Of a stretch of DNA of 64,000 bases, positions 34,718-46,826 are shown piece by piece; position 1 is the stretch's first letter, and every line of letters begins with the position of its first letter. The DNA lies in assembly GCF_020520425.1 (NCBI RefSeq), contig NC_079487.1, positions 131,400,385 to 131,464,384 on the forward strand, given 5' to 3'. Both the position numbers and the translations under genes were made by a program. The notes under the pieces were generated by a model. That model saw only the letters and a program-made list of their open reading frames with translations. It did no database searches and was not told the origin of the DNA. The stretch comes from Spinacia oleracea. Taxonomy: Eukaryota; Streptophyta; Magnoliopsida; Caryophyllales; Amaranthaceae.

Positions 34718-35265
34718 TATATAAAATACATCCCCTCATATGTGTTGATTATTAATATTATTAATTATTTTATATATTTAATTAAACGTATTAATTATAT
34801 TATATACCTTTATATTTTTTTTTTGAAATTATTATATATCTTTATATTACTGTATTATGACAGGAAAAACCGTCTTGGTGTCACCTACTTTAGTTGTCAC
34901 GTGGTATTACTGACACCAACATTTCTTTTATTGTTTATTTGAAAATATATATACCCATTTTTTTAAAAAGGGAAATCTAGTACATTATTAGAAAGAAAAA
35001 CGTAAAATGCGTATGCAATACTAAGGGATAACGATATAAATAAATAATAACAAGAAAGTTATGACGAGTTCCAATAATAAATTGAAATATTTTAAAATTT
35101 GGTCAATACTGCTCATGCAGTCATGCTAATTTGACTAGAGTCGAAATAGTGAACCGAGTCTGGATGTATGGGCTTCGGCCTCATATTCTTGCTCAAGTTT
35201 GGGCCTTAAAGTTAATACACACTAAAAAGCTTACTTTTTAGTAGGCTTTTACCAAAAATATCTTC

Positions 35266-36526
35266 AGCTGAATTGATTATGGTTTTAGCTATTTCTAAGA
35301 AAATTGTTATAAAATAATATATTGCATGTTATTTTATCGCAATTTATGTTATTTTACATGTACACATATGATCTTCATATGCATCATGCTTATTAATAAG
35401 ATAAGTTGTTTATAAATGGGAAGGAAAGGAGAATCTCCCCTCCTAATTAAATGATTTTAATTGGCCGGGACTAAACTCCTAATCTAAAGTTAAGATTTGG
35501 AGGGATACTCTTTAGTCTTTACCCATAGCCTAAGCTAACTTGGTAGGATGTAAAAAAACATGTTCTTTTTAATGAAAATAAAAATACAACGTAAAAGTAC
35601 CAAATACTTCTACATTTTCTTTTTTGAAGGTATGATGAAGCACTCTAACGGGATCGGAACTCCGCATTGATCAACTCGGTTCGAGTTAACAGGCTATACA
35701 CTTTGAGAGTAAAGATATAGTAAGAAAACCCTCTTCAAATTGCCCCTAATATAACGAAGATAAAACCCACATTTTTTTAGCTGGAATATTTTCCACTAGA
35801 TCAAGACATTATTTGTTACTTCATACTTGCATATACTAGACGTACATGTAAAAAAAATACTTGTCGATCTGGTCTACTACTCCTCCATATCAGTAAGAAT
35901 GTAAATTTGTAATTTAAAGTCCCCACCAACAACTAACTTGGTTAGCCGCCACCAAAGAAAAGTTCTACTGCAGTACAATCATTGTTAGATAAGGCAAATG
36001 TTTTTGTACTCCATATATTTTTAGAGAAAAGTAAAAGTTAAGGTAAAATATTGAGACATTATTATCCTAATTTTTATTTTTATGTTTTTACTAAAAAGAT
36101 TACTGAAAAAGTAAATATAAAAAGCCAAATTTAAAAGAGATGAATTAAATGTTTAAATGAAAAATTGGTATTTGTTTAGGAATATTGGTGTTCGAGTTGG
36201 GTAATTCGGGTTCAGCTTGAGCTTGCTCGTTTGTACTTCGAGCTCGAGCTCAAATTAAACGAGCTAAAATCAAAGCGTAATACACTTATACACGTACTAA
36301 TTGCATGTCAAGCTAGTATAAGCTGTAAATTGCATGTATTGCTCACATTACCGTGGATTTGTGAAAATATAACCGTTCCTTTGTTTTATTAATTAGATGA
36401 TTGACTCTCTATGGCGGATTTTGGACACTTTTACACGGAGGGGGAAGGGGTCCATATAGAACATCCGTCACAAATGGATTCCGATAAGAAATAGTTACAT
36501 AACGTTTTGGAATTCTAGACACAAAA
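35266..36526. other. Spacer of the inverted duplication, left of the copia element
   Basis: No gene seen. About 36195-36275 is rich in GAGCTCGAGCT-type sequence with local inverted repeats. Otherwise AT-rich. Confidence 0.5.
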
Positions 36527-36531
36527 GTATG

Positions 36532-36956
36532 TATTGGAGAACACAACAATAACAGCAATGGGATTGATGTTGATCACAACAAACTCACAACTGAAGCTCC
36601 TACTGAATCTACTGAAGTCTCCAACAAACACAGAAGCAAGCTGCTGTGTGCTTTGTTAGTTCAGTTGTTCAGATTAGTTGATACACAGATTGATGACATG
36701 GCGTTGGCTTACACAGATTGCTGACATGTAATGATTAGTTGTAAGTTGTTAGCTGTGTTAGTTAAGTTGTTAGCTGTGTTAGTTGAGAAAAGTTAGTTGT
36801 AACTAACTTCTTCTTTCATCTGATCAGTTGTGAGATGTAGTGCATAGCTTAACTATAAATACTAGCCTACTTCTCTTCTCTGTAATACAGTTTTACAATC
36901 AATAAAAACTTCTCCCTCTCTTCTCTCAAATGAAGTTCTGTCTATGAACTTCTTTA
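36532..36956 (+). repeat. 5' LTR of copia element 1
   Basis: Starts TATTGGAGAAC and ends CTTCTTTA, i.e. non-canonical TA...TA termini, which are known among Copia elements. TATA box near 36854-36860 (CTATAAATACTA) and AATAAA near 36901. Confidence 0.85.
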
Positions 36957-37128
36957 TGGTATCAGAGCAGGCAATGATCCTGCCATAATAATCCGCAAAA
37001 TTCCAAAACAAAATACAAAACAAAAGAAGCTGCAAAATTCAGATTGATCAAAATCAAATTCCAAGAAATTTGAATCTTTTCCCACTTCCAATTTTTTATC
37101 AAAGCTAAGTCAAGCAAAATTCAGAACA

Positions 37129-39267
37129 ATGACAGACATTCCTCCTATGCAAGATCCCAACAGTGTGTATTTCATACATACATCAGAGAATCCATATGCA
37201 GCAGTAGTATCAGACAAGTTTGATGGAGAAGGGTATGCTGAATGGAAGAGAGGAATTCTTCTTGCTTTTGCAGTCAAGAATAAAGTGAGGTTTATTGATG
37301 GTTCTTTGCCCAAACCAGCTCTCAATCATGCTGATTTTCAAGCCTGGGATAGATGCAACAGCATGGTTATGTCATACTTGTTGAGGTCCTTGAGTCCAAA
37401 AATTGCAAAAAGTGTAGTGTATTTGTCCACTGCAAGAGAAATTTGGAAATATTTAGAGGAACGTTTTTCAGTGACTTCTGGCCCACAGTTCTATGGATTG
37501 CAACAGAATCTAAGTGAAACTTCACAAGGTGAAGATAGTGTAACTGACTTCTTTACTAAGCTCAAGATGATATGGGATGAACTCAGCAGTGCAAAAGCTG
37601 TGCCAGTTTGTGTTTGTACTGGGTGTTCTTGTAATGTTAGCCAGAAATTTCTGCAAGAAAAGGAAGAAGAAAGGCTGGTCCAGTTGCTAATGAAATTACA
37701 CAAGAAACATGCACAAGTTCGAACCAATATTCTGATGATGAATCCCTTGCCTAGTATTAGAACTGCATACAGATTGCTCATTCAAGATGAGAAGCAACAA
37801 CAAATGTCAGAAGATCAAGAAATTAAGCCAATGGCATTTGCAATTTCTGATGACAGGAGGGGAAACTATAATAAGTTTCAGCCTAAAGTCTTACAAGGGC
37901 CTGGAAATCACAAGTTTGCAGTACAAAGCAAAAGGAATTCTTATTTCTGTAATCACTGCAATATGGCTGGACATTCCATGGAAAGGTGTTGGAAGCTACA
38001 TAGTTATCCACCAACTCACCATAAGGCAAAGAGATTTGCAGGAGTAATGCAGACTGATGATGTGCAAACTGATGAGAATATCACACATATTTCAGAAGAA
38101 CAGTATCACCAATTCTTGAGTTTAATCAACAATACAGACAAGCCAACAGACAGCAAAGTGAATATGGCAGGTACTTGTCTAATTACTTCTTTTAATTCAA
38201 GATGGATCATTGATAGTGGAGCCACAGATCATATTTGCTCCAACTTAGATTTGTTTCACAAGTATTCTTTGGTTGATGAGGGTTCTAAGTCTATCACAGT
38301 AGCTGATGGTAAGAAAGTTCAGGTTACTCATATTGGTGATGTTAGAATTGGTAAAGATATTATCCTTCAGAATGTGCTTCATGTTCCTAGCTGTCAGTTT
38401 AATCTGATATCCACTCACAAACTGTGCAAAGATTTATCATGCAATATTATATTTACTCATGACAAGTGTATGATTCAGGGGCTTTCCAAGACAACTACAG
38501 TGGTTCTTGGTAAAATAGAGTCTGGATTATATGCTGTGATTGAAGAAAGCATGGAGAATAAGAGAGAGGAGAATAAAGACTGTCCAATAGTTTTGGCTAC
38601 AGTGAGTGATGAAATCAAGTTGTGGCATCTCAGATTGGGTCACTTGCCCTTTGATAAACTACACTTAGTGAATAAAGATTTGCCTTCAGTAGGAAGAAAT
38701 TGTGACAGTTTCTGTCAGATTTGTCCAAAAGCCAAACAATGTAGACAGTCTTTTCCAATTAGTCAGACTAAGACATTTCAGTGTTTTGAGTTAGTTCATA
38801 TTGATGTTTGGGGACCATATAGAGTTCCAACTCATGATTATTGTACTTATTTCCTCACAATTGTAGATGACTATTCCAGAAATACATGGACTTTTTTGAT
38901 GAAACACAAAACTGATTCAGTTGATATTTTGTCTAGATTCTTGGTCTACATTCATATTCAGTTTGGTTTAAAGGCTAAATGTTTTAGAACAGATAATGCC
39001 AAAGAGCTTTGTGAAGGCAAGATGTTACAATTGTTACAGTCTCATGGGATTAGGCATCAGAAAAGCTGCACAGATACACCACAACAAAATGGAGTTGTGG
39101 AAAGAAAACATAGACATCTCTTAGAAACAGCAAGAGCTCTATTTTTTCAGTCTAGACTCCCACTGAGGTTTTGGGGTGAATGCTTGTTGACAGCAACTCA
39201 TCTCATCAATAGAATGCCACTGAGTAGTATAAAACTCCAGCTTGGATGGATGATTACATTTGTCTGA
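37129..39267 (+). pseudogene. Copia element 1 gag-protease-integrase, truncated
   Basis: 712 codons. Gag with a UBN2/retrotran_gag-type N terminus (VVSDKFDGEGYAEWKRGIL), zinc knuckle C-x2-C-x4-H-x4-C at residues 274-287, aspartic protease with IIDSGATDH (DSG at 362-364), GAG-pre-integrase (LWHLRLGHL, about 498-505), and integrase core D559 (HIDVWG), D622 (RTDNAKE) and E658 (NGVVERKH), spaced D-x35-E. It runs normally to HLINRMPLSSIK and then jumps into unrelated residues and a stop. Compared with element 2 the joint lacks about 200 residues, including the integrase C-terminal GYKLYNL region. The RT part resumes in another frame (39246 onward). Confidence 0.88.
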
Positions 39268-41093
39268 CATCACATAACAGCTGGTGCAATATTGTTGTTT
39301 TTGATGATCTTCCTGTTGCACACAAGGCCTTGGTGAATCAAATTGTCAAGGAACAAGAACCAGTTAGTTTCCTTGAGGCTTCACAGTCAAAAGAGTGGAT
39401 TCTGGCAATGGATAAGGAAATTGAGGCTCTCACAGCCAATGGAACTTGGGAGATTTGTTTTCTTCCTAAAGGGAAAAAGGCAATAGGTTGCAAGTGGGTT
39501 TACAAGATTAAATTGAAGAAAGATGGTTCAGTTGAGAGATTCAAAGCCAGACTTGTAGCAAAAGGGTTCACACAGAAGTATGGAGTGGATTATGAGGAGA
39601 CTTTTTCACCTGTTATAAAGATGGCTACAGTCAGATGTTTAATTGCTTTGGCAGTAACCAATGATTGGAAAATTCATCAGTTAGACATTAACAATGCTTT
39701 TCTACATGGTGATCTCACAGAAGAGGTTTATATGAAGGTTCCTGATGGGATTTCAAATCCAGATAACAAGGTGTGCAGACTTAGAAAATCACTTTATGGT
39801 CTGAAACAAGCAAGCAGGCAGTGGTTTGCTAAACTCACATCAGAACTAGTCCATCTTGGTTTTGTTCAATCCAAGAATGACTATTCTCTTTTTATCAAAA
39901 GAGTAGGTGGTGTTCAAACATTGGTTGCAGTTTATGTAGATGATATTCTGGTTACTGGACCTGATACAGCAGCTATCATTTCCTTGAAAAGTCATCTGCA
40001 TCATAAGTTCAGCATCAAGGATTTGGGTGAACTTAGTTATTTTCTTGGGATTGAGATTTCTAGAGTTCACAATGGTGTATTCCTAACTCAGTCCAAGTTC
40101 ACCAGAGAGTTGTTAGCAGATTGTGGGATGGATGTTTCAAAATTGGCTAAAACTCCTCTTCCAACCAAACTAAAGCTCACTTCTTTTGAGGATGAGCCAT
40201 TTGCTGATCCTGTTCAGTACAGATGTTTAGTTGGAAAGCTAAATTTTCTCACTCATACTCGACCAGATTTATCCTATGCTGTTCAAACACTCAGCCAGTT
40301 TATGCAGTCACCCAAACTTTCTCACAATCTAGCTTTGAACCATCTGCTCAGATATGTTGCTCATACTATTGGTCAAGGTATTTCTATTCAGCCATCATCA
40401 CAGTTGACACTTCAAGCCTATTGTGACTCTGATTGGGCTGCTTGCCCTGATACTAGAAGGTCTGTTACTGGTTACATCACTATGCTAGGCACCAGTCCAA
40501 TCTCTTGGAAGTATAAGAAGCAAGGCACCATATCTATGTCTTCCTCTGAAGCTGAGTATAGAGCAATGGCTGCAGCTGCCTCTGAAGTAACTTGGCTTGT
40601 TAGGCTTTTACAGGAGATGGGACTTTCTAACCTAACTCCTATCAAGATCAACTGTGATAACCAATCTGCAATTCATATTGCAAGAAATCCAGTCCATCAT
40701 GAAAGGACTAAACACATAGAATTGGACTGTCATTTCACTAGAGACAAAGTTCTAGAGGGGTTGATTGAGCTCACTTATGTCCCTACTTCTGAACAACTGG
40801 CTGATATTCTTACCAAGGTTCTGCCTTCTCCTCACCATTCTGAACTGTTGTCCAAGCTAGGCATGTTTCCTATTGATCCAGTGCCTAGCTTGAGGGGGGC
40901 TATTGGAGAACACAACAATAACAGCAATGAGATTGATGTTGATCACAAAAAACTCACAACTGAAGCTCCTACTGAATCTACTGAAGTCTCCAACAAACAC
41001 AGAAACAAGCTGCTGTGTGCTTTGTTAGTTCAGTTGTTCAGATTAGTTGATACACAGATTGATGACATGGCGTTGGCTTACACAGATTGCTGA
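39240..41093 (+). pseudogene. Copia element 1 reverse transcriptase-RNase H, separated from gag-int
   Basis: Open for about 615 codons in a frame different from the upstream part, so it would not be made as a fusion without frameshifting. RT motifs: KWVYKIKLKKDG, YEETFSPVIKMATVR, DINNAFLHGDL, and the catalytic YVDDILVTG. RNase H follows with AYCDSDWAACPDTRRS, SSSEAEYRAM and CDNQSAIHIA. The frame runs through the polypurine tract and 193 bases into the 3' LTR before its stop, longer than usual. The catalytic residues are all present, so the defect is the missing middle rather than point decay. Confidence 0.88.
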
Positions 41094-41325
41094 CATGTAA
41101 TGATTAGTTGTAAGTTGTTAGCTGTGTTAGTTAAGTTGTTAGCTGTGTTAGTTGAGCAAAGTTAGTTGTAACTAACTTCTTCTTTCATCTGATCAGTTGT
41201 GAGATGTAGTGCATAGCTTAACTATAAATACTAGCCTACTTCTCTTCTCTGTAATACAGTTTTACAATCAATAAAAACTTCTCCCTCTCTTCTCTCAAAT
41301 GAAGTTCTGTCTATGAACTTCTTTA
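40901..41325 (+). repeat. 3' LTR of copia element 1
   Basis: Same length as the 5' LTR, about 99% identical by eye; the differences include G/A at 40930 and an A/C in GTTGAGMAAAG near 41157. Confidence 0.9.
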
Positions 41326-41384
41326 GTATGTATTTTCATTATCCGTGCAAGGCTATTTATGTTTGTCCATTGCTCAAGCCTCAA

Positions 41385-42757
41385 GATAACTTTTGGTAAA
41401 AGCCAACTAAAAGGTGAACTTTTATTAACTTTAAGGCCCAAAATTGAGCAAGAATATGAGTATGAAGCCCAATTAATTAAAATAGCCAGATTCAACGCAC
41501 TGTTTCGACTCTAGTCAAGTTAGCATGACTCCAAGAATTATATTGAACAAATTTCATATACGGAGTATTTGATTATTGGAACACACCGTAACTTTCTTTT
41601 ATTATTATTATTTATATTATACGAATTATACCTTTTCTTTCTAATAATTAATGTACTCGGTCAATTTTTTTTGGCCATATAATAATAATAATTAATATAC
41701 AAACAATATAAAGATATAATATAATTAACCATATAAAAATAATTAATAATATTAATCGAACCTTAACACATAGGACGGCATCTACTTTTCCTTAACTGTG
41801 GATAGAATTCCCTTCAAAAATTAAATTGAACTAGTTGAAAAACTTAAATAATAATTCCTATTAGCAAAGTCCATATAAATCCAAACATTTGATGCAATAC
41901 ACGGATTAAATTTAATTTTCTCACCTTGCATAATTAATCCTATTTAGTAATTCCTAAACCATGTAGGTTTTAAAACACAGATTCTTTTGTTGCAAGAAAA
42001 CACATCGATTGATCTCTAGAATATACTATGCGTTATTATTTGTATATAATTCCAAACATTTGATGCGAAACATCAACAAATACTTCAATATCTTCCATCA
42101 ACTTTTGTTTAAGCCTCCCCAAAACCCTAATTAAGCTAGCAAGTTTAATTTGTTACCATGACTACTTCCCTAGCCATGAATCATCTTCCATTGATTTCAA
42201 GGTGGATTTCCGGGTTTGATGTGTCATCTTGGGCACTTGACCCTACTCCGGCGACTCCAACTTTGGACCCGGATCGCTATGTTGATGAAATCTTTACCAT
42301 AGACTTATGTTATCATCCTGATCACCGCAACCCTAATGAAGGTAATAGATGTGTTACTTTCACGTGGAAAAGAACAATCGATTTCGAAGACAAAGACACA
42401 CAACTTGCTATTTCAGAGGGGCTACAGAAACTTGATTTGGCCAATAATTACGTTAATCAGTCTGTCTTTGAAGTTATGGTGGAAAGCTGTGATCGTCTTT
42501 TTGGAGAATTTCTAGGTGACGACCGACGTAAGTCTCATGCAATGATCGTGGAAATTGTCAAACTAGGAGATGGACACAAAGAAACGGATACGGATCCCGA
42601 GGAGGAGGGTGAAGAGAAGGTACATCGGACAATGAAATTGTTGGATTTTCTATGGAGGAATGGAGTTAGGTTTGTTAGTTATGATGATTCAAGTATGGAT
42701 ATGGATGATTTTTCGATTGCTGAGGAGTTTGCAATGTTTGATAGTTTCAATTTTTAA
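41385..42757 (+). repeat. Right arm of the inverted duplication
   Basis: Reverse-complement relative of 32008-32821 and 35040-35265. It is compact because it lacks the MITE insertions of the left arm. It includes the empty site TTAATCCTA (41934-41942). Confidence 0.85.
42158..42757 (+). CDS. Unrecognised plant protein, copy 2 (199 aa)
   Basis: Paralogue of the gene at 32008-32601, in the opposite direction. 199 codons starting MTTSLAMNHLPLISRWISGF, with the same PATPTLDPDR, TIDFEDKDTQLAISEGL, acidic run and KLLDFLWRNGVRFVS blocks, and the same final FAMFDSFNF. Relative to copy 1 it has an insertion (GEFLGDD near residue 118) and a shorter acidic run, both in frame. A TATA-like TATATAAT lies at 42043-42050. 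The promoter region is shared with copy 1 except for the foldback. No domain is recognised; it could be a lineage-specific or truncated member of a larger family. Confidence 0.75.
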   Translation: MTTSLAMNHLPLISRWISGFDVSSWALDPTPATPTLDPDRYVDEIFTIDLCYHPDHRNPNEGNRCVTFTWKRTIDFEDKDTQLAISEGLQKLDLANNYVNQSVFEVMVESCDRLFGEFLGDDRRKSHAMIVEIVKLGDGHKETDTDPEEEGEEKVHRTMKLLDFLWRNGVRFVSYDDSSMDMDDFSIAEEFAMFDSFNF

Positions 42758-43140
42758 GTACGGAGTATGTGTTCGTTGTTTTCAATGTTCAATGATTTTC
42801 CGGTTTGTTCAGACCATAATTAGACGAAAATATTTTAGGATGTTTGGAAAATTAGTTAAAATAGCAATTAGCATGCATATTGTACTATGTCAGTTTTTAT
42901 GTTATACGTAGTATGAGAATTGAGGATGTAACTCTTTTACTTAATGTTTTTCTTAAATTATAAGTCTTAATTTTTTAATTTCTTAATTTTGTGCTTATTG
43001 TCTCAAGTTGTTTGATATACAAGCTAGGGTTGAATCTGCCATTGCACCAACCTTTATAGTTGTGTTGTGTGTGTGTTTAAGTTTGTTTGTTTTAATGCTT
43101 TTTGATGGAACCTACTCCGTGCAAATTATCATAATTAATA
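42758..43140. other. 3' flank of unknown gene copy 2
   Basis: Starts with TACGGAGTATGTG, the mirror of the sequence beyond copy 1, so the duplication ends just past the stop codon. No other gene. Confidence 0.5.
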
Positions 43141-43622
43141 GGAAGGTTTTTCAATAGCTACAATAAAATGGTAGCCACCATAATTTTAGCAAATCTCAAC
43201 CCTTTAATTTTAAGAATAAATCTAATCCGCTTATTTATTTAATCATAAAAATAAATAAAAAATAAAAAACAAAAACAAAAAACTGCGTTTCAAAAAAAAG
43301 AAAAAGAAAAGAAAAGGCACAGTTATTCAAAACCACATTATCAATCAAATACTACCATCGTTATTCATCATATTCTCTCATCCACCCAACAATCACCCCG
43401 TATTAATACAAATCATCCTACTTTGAGAACCAACGCACTATTAAGATCTTCTTAAAAAGAAAACAAACCGTTTATGGAGGTTAATTAATTTTTAATTTTT
43501 AATTTTCTTCAAAAGTCAAGTCAACAAAAATAAATGGTGTAGATTTCGTGTATCAAAATATAAGGTCGAGATTAAAAGCTTGTAGTGGCTACCAAATTAA
43601 TGTAGCTATTGTAAAATTATCC
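43141..43622. mobile_element. MULE-type MITE, family B copy 2 (482 bp)
   Basis: Ends GGAAGGTTTTTCAATAGCTA and, reversed, GGATAATTTTACAATAGCTA. 9-bp duplication TAATTAATA at 43132-43140 and 43623-43631. Same family as 33776-34383 but a separate insertion, not part of the duplicated arms. Confidence 0.85.
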
Positions 43623-43631
43623 TAATTAATA

Positions 43632-44352
43632 TGCATATCCTTATATTGGATTAAGAGTTCCTCGCGTGAAGAGGATCTCCTAGTAATTCCTTTTATTCTT
43701 TTCCTAATAAAAAAAAAGTCGATAGTGCATGCTATCTTGATATCTTTGTTTAATTAAAACGTTCTACTTAACATTATATTGGATCTTTTACCAAACTAGC
43801 TACTTTTACAATTTTATTTATCAAAATGGCTACTTTTAAAATCTATTTACCAAACTAGGTACTACGTATAATTTATTTATCAAAATGACTATTTTCATTT
43901 TGTGGCAAAAACAATTAAACTGGTTTTGTTTGGTGCATTTTTTTTAGTATAGTTAACCGGCTTTTTGGGGGGTTTAGTTATCTTTTATTTTTGTTTACTT
44001 TATACTCCGAATTAATTTTTCTTTTGAATTTGCCCATAAATAATATAAAACTAGTTTTTACCCCGTACGATGCACGAGTTTCTTAAATCAAAAATTCGGG
44101 TACATCATATATGTCATATAAAGTAGTATACGCAAATTTTAAAAAAATAAAATGTGATACATTTGGAGTATAATGAAATTAAATTTAGAATGTGAAATAA
44201 ATAAAAGTGTTTTTGAAATAAAATGAATATCTAAGTAATCAAGGAGGAGAATTGGAAAGGATGAATATAAATGATGATTTAACAAAAAAATAAAATAATA
44301 TAAAAGATATGACACGTGGCATCATTACATGCAAACATTGTGTTTTAAAATA
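43632..44352. other. Gene-free stretch
   Basis: A short motif (TATTTATCAAAATGRCTA with ACCAAACTAG) is repeated at about 43790-43900. No gene seen. Confidence 0.45.
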
Positions 44353-44959
44353 TCTATATAATATATTAAAAGGCATTGTGAAAAATGTATATTTGGCACA
44401 TAGTACTCTCCCCTTTACGCCACATCATCCACTCACCGAGTGTTATGCCATGTCATAGACAACCAAAACTAATGCAATGAGATTCGAACACAAGACCTCA
44501 TGTGTAGATGATAAGTTTCATTACCATATTAACCAACCACTAATTGTTGTTTATTTATTCACATTAATTTATAAATAAATGTTAATATAAGTCTAAACAC
44601 AACTAAATTTTTACATGACATTTTATTTTTCTTTGGACTATTTTGAAAAAAGTAATAATAATTATAGCATTAAAACAAGAAAAACATGTTGACGTAAATT
44701 TTTATATATATAATTTGGTGTTTAATAATTTGAAGAACTTAGTTCCACTAGAAAACAAATTATACAAATGGTAAAATGATCTAATTGAAAAATTACTTAG
44801 CATGATAAATGACGTAGTGTGTCTTTGTAATTGACGAACTTCATGGATGTTTTCACTTTATGAAATACATGTATTTTGGTCAAATATTGAGCTCAAGAAA
44901 AATCTAAAATTTTAAGTATTGAATGTAGCAACCGGGGCATCGCCCGAGCTACACACTAG
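44353..44959 (+). mobile_element. Helitron, non-autonomous, complete (607 bp)
   Basis: 5' end TCTATATAATATATTAAAAG preceded by host A. 3' end has a GC hairpin (GGGGCATCGCCC) followed by ACACACTAG and host T. Insertion between A and T without target duplication and the TC...CTRR ends are the Helitron signature. No Rep/helicase frame. Confidence 0.85.
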
Positions 44960-45070
44960 TTAGAATGGATAGATGTTGCTCTTGTCCTCTTGAAGGTTTA
45001 ATTTTGATACATACACGATACAGCATAGTAATACTTTAAGTTCATTTTTTTTACCGTTTTAATATTTTAA

Positions 45071-45565
45071 CTAGTATGTAACCCGGGCGTTGCCCCGGGT
45101 TTTGACTTTTATTCGGGTTTTTTTTAAAAAATATGTGCACGTAAAGATGGTGTCATCTTCAAATAACGGGGGTGACATAAGATTAGTGGCCGATCAACAA
45201 CCTCCCCGATTAAACCCCACATCCAAAAATATAAACAAAGTTGGATCCTCTCCTTCAAAGTAATAATTATACATTTATGAATTAAGTAATCATTCCTTTT
45301 TTGGCATTCACTTTTGTTCAATGTATTTGTTTATTGTAAAAAGAATATATAGGCTTATATGGAAATATATTACATAAGATCTAGTTGGTTAAGATGGTAA
45401 GAAGTGTAACTTTTAACAAAGAGGTTTGGTGTTCGATCCTTGTTAGATGTTTTTTTGTTGTAATGACGTGTCATGATGCTAATCAGTGGTGACGTGGGGT
45501 AATAAGGAGAGGTCTACGTGACACGTATACGTTCTTCAAAACGCCTTTTAATATATTAGTATAGA
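45071..45565 (-). mobile_element. Helitron, non-autonomous, complete (495 bp)
   Basis: On the minus strand it begins TCTATACTAATATATTAAAAG at 45565, ends with hairpin CCCGGGGCAACGCCCGGG and CATACTAG at 45071, and sits between host A and T. It lies only 111 bases from the Helitron at 44353-44959, in the opposite direction. Confidence 0.85.
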
Positions 45566-46826
45566 TTACGTTTACTTTTTGACAACATAAACTCCATTGG
45601 TCGGAATTTTTTTATTATGCATGCTTGTTATGACAACATAGATGCTTGTTATAAACTCCAATGGTCGGAATTTTTTTATGCATGCTTGTAAAATAAAATA
45701 AAATTCAAGGTTAACCCAGTGTTTAATGGGTCTCCAGTCTCCTTCCACTCTCTTTTTGATGCAAGCTTGGAACTCAAATTAAAAATGAGTCACAAAGTAT
45801 TACTCCATCCACTGATTATATCCTTTCTCTTTTATCCACGTGAGACACTCACATGTGTTGTTTGGAAAGACTTGCTTCAATACTTACTGACCAACGACCA
45901 AGTACTACACCGAAAACTCCACCCCCAGCAGTCATGCTCATGCACCCTGACTTCGGCCCTATTTGGTTCATTATTAGTAAAGGAAAGGAAGAGAAAATAA
46001 AGAAAGGGAAAAGAAAAGAAAAGAAAAGAAGGGAAGGGAAATAGATTTTATTTTCCTGTGTTTGGTTTAAAAGAAAGAAATGAAGGGAAGAGAAAGGAAA
46101 TAAAAATGACAGCTTTTAATTTTCTCTTTCCTTCCAAATTCCTTCAATTTTGGGAGGAAAGAAAAATGAAAATTTTATAAAGGAGCTTTCTTTCCAATTC
46201 CCTTCATTTCCTTCCACTTCCCATATAATTATTTGTATCAAATATAGGAAACCTTATTTTACCTTTACTTTCTTTTCTTTTCCTTCTAATTCCTCCCAAC
46301 CAAATAAAGCATAAAATTCGATCCGATACTTCAAATTTAGAGAAACTCTCAAAATCTAAGATAAGAGCCTTACAGTATTTGTCAAATATTTTCTAACTTT
46401 TATTGGTCTTTATATTTTTAACAAATACGGTGTGTATAAAGAAAGTGACCCATAAAAAACACAAATTTGGAAAGGGACTGAGGAGTAAGGAGCATAAATG
46501 AAGGGCCTTCATCACGTGTTGTAGGGTCTCGTTCCCCAACAAGAAAGACGATCCATTTCGTTCATTGTTTATTACTTTATTAGCATTAAAATGATAAAGT
46601 TCATAATAAAAGTCAAGGTTGGTTGCAATTTGCGATCATGGCTTATCATTATATTTGTAGCTTAATCATATTATACACATCCTTAATCCTAGTTGATGAA
46701 TCTTTAATGTTAAATACTTGTATTGGTGAACGATAATGAATATTGATCAATACAAATGCATGAAATTGGACTTTAAAGGAGGTTAAAGTGGATAGTAGAC
46801 AAGTTTAGAGAACGAAATTTTAAACT
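45566..46826. other. Gene-free region with a GAAA-rich MITE candidate
   Basis: GGCCCTATTTGGTTCATTA (about 45955) and, reversed, GCTTTATTTGGTTGGGAGG (about 46311) may be the ends of a roughly 355-bp MITE whose interior is GGAAAG/CTTTCC-rich. The target duplication is not clear. A short duplicated ATGGTCGGAATTTTTT also occurs (about 45596 and 45661). Confidence 0.35.

Larger units (their letters stand above)
32008..35265 (-). repeat. Left arm of an inverted duplication
   Basis: Gene 1 and its promoter (32008-32821) match 41934-42757 in opposite orientation. 35040-35265 (AGAAAGTTATGACG, TTTGACTAGAGTCGAAA, TATTCTTGCTCAAGTTTGGG) matches 41385-41600 reversed. Between these, the left arm has gained the foldback, a MULE MITE and a Stowaway. 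Confidence 0.85.
36532..41325 (+). mobile_element. Ty1/copia retrotransposon 1, full-length ends, internally deleted
   Basis: Two 425-bp LTRs (36532-36956 and 40901-41325) differ at about four positions by eye. GTATG at 36527-36531 and 41326-41330 is the 5-bp target duplication. TGGTATCAGAGC (36957-36968) is the initiator-tRNA-Met primer site, and GAGGGGGGC (40892-40900) the polypurine tract. Domain order protease-integrase-RT-RNase H defines Ty1/copia. The integrase C terminus and the hinge to RT are missing, so this copy is probably not autonomous. Confidence 0.93.

Noticed and set aside
36957-36968. tRNA gene fragment (TGGTATCAGAGC)
   Set aside because: It is the primer-binding site next to an LTR, as also at 12486 and 60137-60148.
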